In this document: one piece after another, positions 59,137 through 64,000 of the stretch | How positions within the stretch are numbered: position 1 is the first letter of the stretch | Layout: every line of letters starts with the position of its first letter | Assembly (NCBI RefSeq): GCF_023715205.1 | Contig: NZ_JAMBNR010000002.1 | Coordinates: 62,001-126,000 of the forward strand | Direction: 5' to 3' | DNA from: Mesobacillus maritimus | GTDB taxonomy: Bacteria; Bacillota; Bacilli; Bacillales; Cytobacillaceae | Length of the DNA stretch: 64,000 nt | Notes under the pieces: generated by a model | Told to the model about the DNA's origin: nothing | The model's database searches: none | The model's input: only the letters and a program-made list of their open reading frames with translations | Made by a program: the position numbers and the translations under genes

Positions 59137-59830
59137 GTATGGTAAGCGAGAGGAAGTCTCGGTGCCCGTTGATACAAAAAATTGAAGTGGATGGTAACCG
59201 AGAGGTAGTCTCAGTGCCCGTTGGTACAAAAAATTGAATCGGATGGTAACCGAGAGGTAGTCTCAGTGCCCGTTGATACAAAAAATTGAATCGGATGGTA
59301 ACCGAGAGGTAGTCTCAGTGCCCGTTGATACAAAAAATTGAATCGGATGGTAACCGAGAGGTAGTCTCAGTGCCCGTTGACACAAAAAATTGAATCGGAT
59401 GGTAACCGAGAGGTAGTCTCAGTGCCCGTTGACACAAAAAATTGAATCGGATGGTAACCGAGAGGTAGTCTCAGTGCCCGTTGATACAAAAAATTGAAGT
59501 GGATGGTAACCGAGAGTTAGTCTCAGTGCCCGTTGATACCAAAAATTGAATCGGATGGTAACCGAGAGGTAGTCTCAGTGCCCGTTGGTACAAAGAATTG
59601 AATCGGATGGTAACCGAGAGGTGGTCTCAGTGCCCGTTGATACCAAAAATTGAAGCGAATGGTAATCGAGAGAGAGCGTCAGTGCCCGTTGATACCAAAA
59701 ATTGAAGCGGATGGTAACCGAGAGGTAGTCTCAGTGCCCGTTGATACAAAAAATTGAGACGAATGGTAACCGAGAGGTGGTCTCAGTGTCCGTTGACCCC
59801 AAAAAGAGAAGCGAATGGTAACAGAGAGAG
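59137..59830. repeat. 52-bp tandem repeat array (13 full copies plus a partial one)
   Basis: Units start every 52 bases from 59137 to 59761, with a partial copy at 59813. A unit reads GGATGGTAACCGAGAGGTAG, TCTCAGTGCCCGTTGATACA, AAAAATTGAATC. There are no spacers, so it is not CRISPR. Central copies are nearly identical; outer ones have diverged. GAGA-N5-TCTC can form a small hairpin in most units, and GGTAAC can partly pair with GTTGATACC. As 52 is not a multiple of three and stops recur in every frame, it is non-coding. It lies between the divergent amidase and catalase genes. Confidence 0.92.
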
Positions 59831-60109
59831 TAGTATAACTATTATTTCGAGTTCTTATTTTTGATGATGCATATGATCGTTACATCTAGAGACTGGTCAT
59901 TCCGTAAACGATGTTATGTTCTTACAGGAAAAGTTCGCTTCATGCATAGAAACTTCATTAGAGTACGTCTTCGAACGTTATTTTATCTTTATGCTTGTTT
60001 GAAAATGAGATTTTTAACCATCGGTCCTAATATCCGTTCTAGTTCAAAAAAATTTGTATAAGTATATAAATGTAGTTCAAATTTTTTATACTAGGGTGGG
60101 TGATACAAC

Positions 60110-62185
60110 ATGGATGAAAAGTCTTCACGAAACCAACACCATATAAAAGGAAAAATTCCGCCTGCTGATAACATTAAGCAAGAACAATTGAATCAGTACC
60201 GCATTCAAAATACAGGGAAGCCATTGACGACGAATCAGGGGATTAAGGTTTCAAATGATTCCGAAACCTTAAAAGCAGGTGTACGTGGTCCTTCCTTACA
60301 TGAGGATTTTCACTATTTTGAAAAAATGACCCATTTTGTGCAGGAAGAAGAACCGGAAAGAGTGGTTCATGCTAGAGGATACAGTGCTCATGGGGAGTTT
60401 GAATGTTACCAATCAATGAGTCATGTGACAAAAGCGTGCTTGTTTCAGCAACCAGGGAAAAAAACGCCTTTAACGGTCCGCTTTTCAACAGTGCAAGGAC
60501 CTAGGGGCTCTTACGATACGGCTAGGGATTTACGTTGTTTAGGCGTTAAGTTTTATACAGAAGAAGGCAATTACGATTTGACGATGATTGCCATGCCTGT
60601 ACTAATCAACCAAGACCCGATGAAATTTCCGGATGTGATCCATGCGTACCAAGCGAAGTCGGATGATGATATCCCAACTGCGACTGGTGCACATGACCAT
60701 TTTTGGGATTATGTTGCCAATAACCCCGAAGCACTTCATATGACCACATGGGTGATGTCTCCGCGAGGCATTTTAAGAAGTTACCGAATGATGGAATCGT
60801 GGAGTATTAATACTTATTTGTTTGTTAACGATCAAGGAGTCGCAACCTTTGTCCGTTTTGTTTGGAAGCCTGTCCTTGGTGTTCATTCCCTTACTCAGGA
60901 TGAGGCAATTAAACTCGGCGGAATTGACCCTGACTTCCACCGTAAGGATTTGCGCGAGGCAATTGATAAAGGATTTTATCCTGAATATGAATTAGGTGTC
61001 CAACTGATTCCGATGGAGGATGAATTTAAATTTGACTTTGATATTCTTGACCCTGCAAAGTTCTGGCCGGAAGAATTAATTCCTGTTCAGATTATCGGGA
61101 AGATGACGTTAAATCGAAACATTGAAAATTACCATACGGAATCCGAACAAGTTGCATTTAGTCCGGCAAATGTTGTTCCAGGAATTGATTTTTCCAATGA
61201 TCCGGTTTTACAGGGAAGAATCATTGCCTATCATGCTGCACAAGTCCATCGAATTGGAACGAATTACCAAGAACTACCAATCAATAAACCAGTTTGTCCA
61301 TTTACGAATAATCAACGACGAGGCCCGATGAGGTATCGGATTGATGTGGACCAAGTCAACTATCATCAAAATTCACTGGCGAATAATACACCTTACACAA
61401 CGCCACCAGAACAAGGCGGGTTTGAACATTATCCACAAAGAGTCGACGGGCGTGTCGTCCGCGGACGAAGTGAGTCTTTTAACGATTTCTTTTCACAAAC
61501 GAGAATTTTTTGGAACAGTTTATCGCCTATTGAAAAGCAAATGACCATTGAAGCATTTAGCTTTCAACTTGGAAAAGTAAAAAGCCGGTCGGTCCGCCAA
61601 CAAAACGTGGATCTGTTGGTGAATGTCGATCAAGAACTGGCTTATATTGTTGCTGATAATATCGGGGTTGATCGCCCTCAAGGGACACATGTTCCTGTCG
61701 AGACAAGATATCCTTCTTTAAGCCAAGAGAATACCCCTAAATATGCGGTTACTCAAAAAGTTGGGGTGCTGATTGGCAATGGTTTTAACGGGCAAGAAGT
61801 GACAAATGTGTTGAATTTTTTAAAGAAAAGTGGCGTTTTCATTGAGATTGTCAGTGAAAAGCTTGGTACCGTAACGGGTTCCGATGGAACAACGCTTAAA
61901 GTGCATCATACGTTCTTGACCTCAAGCCCTTATTTGTATGACACTCTTTATGTTGTGGGAGGAAAAGCTGGGTTTCAAGCGAAATTTAATCAAGACCTCA
62001 CCTATTTTGTCCAAACGGCTTATGCTCAATATAAACCGATTGGAATTGCTTCGACAGGACAGTCTTATCTTTTATCTTCAGATGAAAACAACTTGGCAGG
62101 TGTTGTATTCGCAAATAATAATCCAAATTTCAGCACGGATTATGTCAATGCCATCGCCCATCAGCGTTTTTGGAATCGAACATAA
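60110..62185 (+). CDS. katE: Large-subunit catalase (KatE/HPII type)
   Basis: A 691-residue heme catalase breaking down hydrogen peroxide. The distal active-site motif RVVHARGYSAHGEFECYQSM holds the catalytic His. The C-terminal DJ-1/glutaminase-like domain (KVGVLIGNGFNGQEVTNVLN) marks the large-subunit clade. The proximal heme-ligand motif, normally RLFSYxDTQ, reads RIIAYHAAQ: the Tyr ligand is present but Phe and Asp are replaced. The same change occurs in the next gene. AGGGTGGGTGATACAAC precedes the ATG. A terminator follows. Confidence 0.9.
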   Translation: MDEKSSRNQHHIKGKIPPADNIKQEQLNQYRIQNTGKPLTTNQGIKVSNDSETLKAGVRGPSLHEDFHYFEKMTHFVQEEEPERVVHARGYSAHGEFECYQSMSHVTKACLFQQPGKKTPLTVRFSTVQGPRGSYDTARDLRCLGVKFYTEEGNYDLTMIAMPVLINQDPMKFPDVIHAYQAKSDDDIPTATGAHDHFWDYVANNPEALHMTTWVMSPRGILRSYRMMESWSINTYLFVNDQGVATFVRFVWKPVLGVHSLTQDEAIKLGGIDPDFHRKDLREAIDKGFYPEYELGVQLIPMEDEFKFDFDILDPAKFWPEELIPVQIIGKMTLNRNIENYHTESEQVAFSPANVVPGIDFSNDPVLQGRIIAYHAAQVHRIGTNYQELPINKPVCPFTNNQRRGPMRYRIDVDQVNYHQNSLANNTPYTTPPEQGGFEHYPQRVDGRVVRGRSESFNDFFSQTRIFWNSLSPIEKQMTIEAFSFQLGKVKSRSVRQQNVDLLVNVDQELAYIVADNIGVDRPQGTHVPVETRYPSLSQENTPKYAVTQKVGVLIGNGFNGQEVTNVLNFLKKSGVFIEIVSEKLGTVTGSDGTTLKVHHTFLTSSPYLYDTLYVVGGKAGFQAKFNQDLTYFVQTAYAQYKPIGIASTGQSYLLSSDENNLAGVVFANNNPNFSTDYVNAIAHQRFWNRT

Positions 62186-62574
62186 TGAAAGGAACTGGAA
62201 AGAGTTATGCTCTTTCCATTCTTTATTTTAAAAGGGATGTTCCAAGTTTTGATTGGATCATTCTATTTAATAGTAGAACTAAGGGATGTGTTTTATTCGT
62301 AGCAGGCGTCCAAACATAATACTGTTTGGGCGCCGTTTCTGTTTCATGCGATTCGGGGTTCGATTCCCTGTAACTTACATACTTTTTGTTACAGCTTTGC
62401 CTTCGGTTGGATAAAGTGCCTCAACCATTGTTTACCTAAATGGATATTCCTTATGTTCCCTTTTTGAGAAAGGGCAGTAATCTGATATGAATAATTTTTC
62501 TATCAGGAAAAAACTGCGTAGATATGTATATAAATGGAACCTTGGTAAATTCTATCTTCAGGAGGGTGATACAT
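62186..62574. other. Spacer between the two catalase genes, with hairpins
   Basis: No gene. TGGAAAGAG/CTCTTTCCA (62196-62218) is the terminator of the first catalase. GGCGTCCAAAC/GTTTGGGCGCC (62305-62334) is a second 11-base stem with a weak T-tract. GGGGTTCGATTCCC at 62352 resembles a tRNA T-arm, but no other tRNA parts exist. No promoter is claimed. Confidence 0.5.
62196..62228 (+). terminator. Rho-independent terminator of the first catalase gene
   Basis: TGGAAAGAG pairs with CTCTTTCCA around TTATG, followed by TTCTTTATTTT. Confidence 0.8.
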
Positions 62575-64000
62575 ATGGATGAAAAAAAATCAGATAACCA
62601 AAACCCTGTTCATAAGAATGCCAAACAGGAGCAACTAGATGAATACCGCATTAAAAATACAGGAAAGCCTTTGACGACAAATGAAGGAAGAAAAATTTCA
62701 AATGATCGTTTTACATTAAAAGCTGCTGAACGTGGCCCTTCCTTACATGAGGACTATGATTATTTCGAAAAGATCACACATTTCGTTCATGAAGAGACAC
62801 CGGAAAGAGTTGTTCATGCACGTGGTTACAGTGCTCATGGAGAGTTTGAATGCTATCAGTCTATGAAAGAAGTGACGAAAGCAGGATTTTTACAAGAAGC
62901 AGGGAAAAAGACACCTTTAACCATTCGTTTTTCTACGGTACAAGGAGCTAAAGGTTCTTATGATACGGCACGGGATTTGCGTTGTCAGGGAGTTAAGTTT
63001 TATACAGAAGAAGGAAACTATGATCTTACAACGATTGCTATGCCTGTTTTAATTAATCAGGATCCGATGAAGTTCCCGGATGCGATGCATGCGTACCAAT
63101 CAAAGCAGGATGATGATATTCCAACAGCAACGGGTGCTCACGATCGATTTTGGGATTATGTAGCTAATAATCAGGAATCTATCCATATGGTCACGTGGAT
63201 CATGTCAGACCGGGGCATCATTAGAAGTTACCGACATATGGAATCGTGGTCGATTAATACGTACTTGTTTGTGAACGAAGAAGGAGTCGCTACATTTGTC
63301 CGCTTTGTTTGGAAGCCTGTTCTTGGTGTTCAATCGCTGCTTCAAGATGAGGCTTTGAAAATTGGCGGTCTTGACCCAGACTTCCACCGGAAAGATTTGC
63401 GAGAAGCGATTGAAAGAGGAGCTTATCCAGAATATGAGTTAGGTGTTCAACTCATTCCGATGGAAGATGAATTCAACTATGATTTTGATATTCTTGATCC
63501 TGCGAAATATTGGCCGGAAGAGCTCATCCCTGTGCAACTCATCGGGAAGATGACCTTAAATCGAAACATTGATAATTACTTTACAGAGTCAGAACAAGTC
63601 GCCTTTAACCCGGCCAATGTTGTTCCGGGAATCGGTTTCTCCAATGATCCTGTGTTGCAGGGAAGATTAATTGCTTATCAAAGTGCACAATACCATCGTC
63701 TTGGAGCGAATCATCAAGAATTGCCGATTAATAAACCAATTTGCCCGTTTCATAATAACACTCGGCGCGGTCCAATGAGATTTCGAATCGATATTGATCA
63801 AGTGAACTATCATAATAATTCATTAGCAGGGAATACACCACATGAAACACCACCAGACGAAGGTGGCTACGAGTATTATCCAAAGAAAGTAGACGGCAAT
63901 GTCATCCGCGGTCGAAGTAAATCCTTTGATGATTACTTCTCGCAAACGAGAATCTTCTGGAATAGTTTGACACCAGTTGAAAAGCAACACACGATTGAAG
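62575..64000 (+). CDS. Second large-subunit catalase, C-terminal part beyond the window
   Basis: The first 475 codons of a catalase closely related to the preceding one; it opens MDEKKSDNQNPVHK and runs to the right edge without a stop. The distal motif RVVHARGYSAHGEFECYQSM is identical to the first copy. The proximal motif reads RLIAYQSAQYHRLG, again without the usual Asp. GGAGGGTGATACAT precedes the ATG. Tandem duplication is clear, but many substitutions show it is not recent. Whether the C-terminal DJ-1-like domain is kept cannot be seen. Confidence 0.9.
   Translation, partial: MDEKKSDNQNPVHKNAKQEQLDEYRIKNTGKPLTTNEGRKISNDRFTLKAAERGPSLHEDYDYFEKITHFVHEETPERVVHARGYSAHGEFECYQSMKEVTKAGFLQEAGKKTPLTIRFSTVQGAKGSYDTARDLRCQGVKFYTEEGNYDLTTIAMPVLINQDPMKFPDAMHAYQSKQDDDIPTATGAHDRFWDYVANNQESIHMVTWIMSDRGIIRSYRHMESWSINTYLFVNEEGVATFVRFVWKPVLGVQSLLQDEALKIGGLDPDFHRKDLREAIERGAYPEYELGVQLIPMEDEFNYDFDILDPAKYWPEELIPVQLIGKMTLNRNIDNYFTESEQVAFNPANVVPGIGFSNDPVLQGRLIAYQSAQYHRLGANHQELPINKPICPFHNNTRRGPMRFRIDIDQVNYHNNSLAGNTPHETPPDEGGYEYYPKKVDGNVIRGRSKSFDDYFSQTRIFWNSLTPVEKQHTIE

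Noticed and set aside
59137-59830. CRISPR array
   Set aside because: Repeat units are contiguous at 52 bases with no unique spacers, and no cas genes are present.
62345-62380. tRNA gene
   Set aside because: Only a T-arm-like GGGGTTCGATTCCC is present; no acceptor stem, D-arm, anticodon arm or CCA can be fitted.

Overview
The window reads as chromosome of an aerobic, endospore-forming, low-to-middle-GC Gram-positive rod of the family Bacillaceae. The evidence is a gerK-type germinant receptor operon, spore-coat-type YheC/YheD ATP-grasp proteins, DUF3231 proteins, an E. coli-type SpeD, Bacillus-style AGGAGG ribosome binding sites with frequent TTG/GTG starts, and large-subunit catalases. I cannot name the species. 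No rRNA, tRNA, CRISPR array, phage or complete insertion sequence was seen.

Layout. 1-0.9 kb: start of an NCS1 nucleobase permease (cut by the window edge), then a non-coding stretch. 0.9-6.3 kb: four YheC/YheD-family ATP-grasp genes (one divergent, one frameshifted) followed by a KamA-family radical SAM/PLP aminomutase. This is the best candidate here for an uncharacterised peptide or coat-modifying system. 6.5-9.1 kb: ECF sigma/anti-sigma pair and a DUF1002 exoprotein. 9.2-14 kb: MFS exporter, SDR, PAP2 phosphatase and DMT exporter.

14-32 kb: a catabolic island. It holds two MaoC-like proteins, a sigma-54 activator, an acyl-CoA dehydrogenase behind a near-perfect -24/-12 promoter, and BadI-, AliA- and BadH-like proteins. 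These are followed by more SDRs, a second acyl-CoA ligase, a quinone oxidoreductase and a complete five-gene Liv-type ABC importer. The gene set matches the route from a cyclic carboxylate (cyclohexanecarboxylate type) through its CoA thioester to ring-opened pimeloyl-CoA. The usual BadK hydratase is missing, and the two MaoC-like proteins lack the canonical hydratase histidine.

32.6-47.5 kb: PadR/DUF2812 pair with a double-palindrome operator, trmL, a broken membrane gene, a ydjI-ydjG-ydjH-like envelope operon, two DUF3231 genes, several exported proteins, an enoyl-CoA hydratase and a cold-shock gene. 47.9-51.7 kb: germinant receptor genes in A-C-B order. 51.9-57.2 kb: DMT transporter, DUF6155 protein, bioY with a BirA operator, small membrane proteins, a SunI-like protein and speD. 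57.4-64 kb: amidase with a tiny AtzG/GatC-like partner, a 13-copy 52-bp tandem repeat array, and two tandem large-subunit catalase genes, the second cut by the window end.

Non-coding structure is unusually rich. It includes a dispersed repeat family sharing an AAGTCACAGGGACG core (six copies, one supplying the gerB-like stop codon), a longer Bacillaceae-type repeat at 18.7 kb, degenerate AAGCGGAAATTT hairpins at 32.2-32.4 kb, and the 52-bp array at 59.1-59.8 kb. Three genes carry small frameshifts, two of them at homopolymer runs, so base-level sequence error must be excluded before calling those genes dead.
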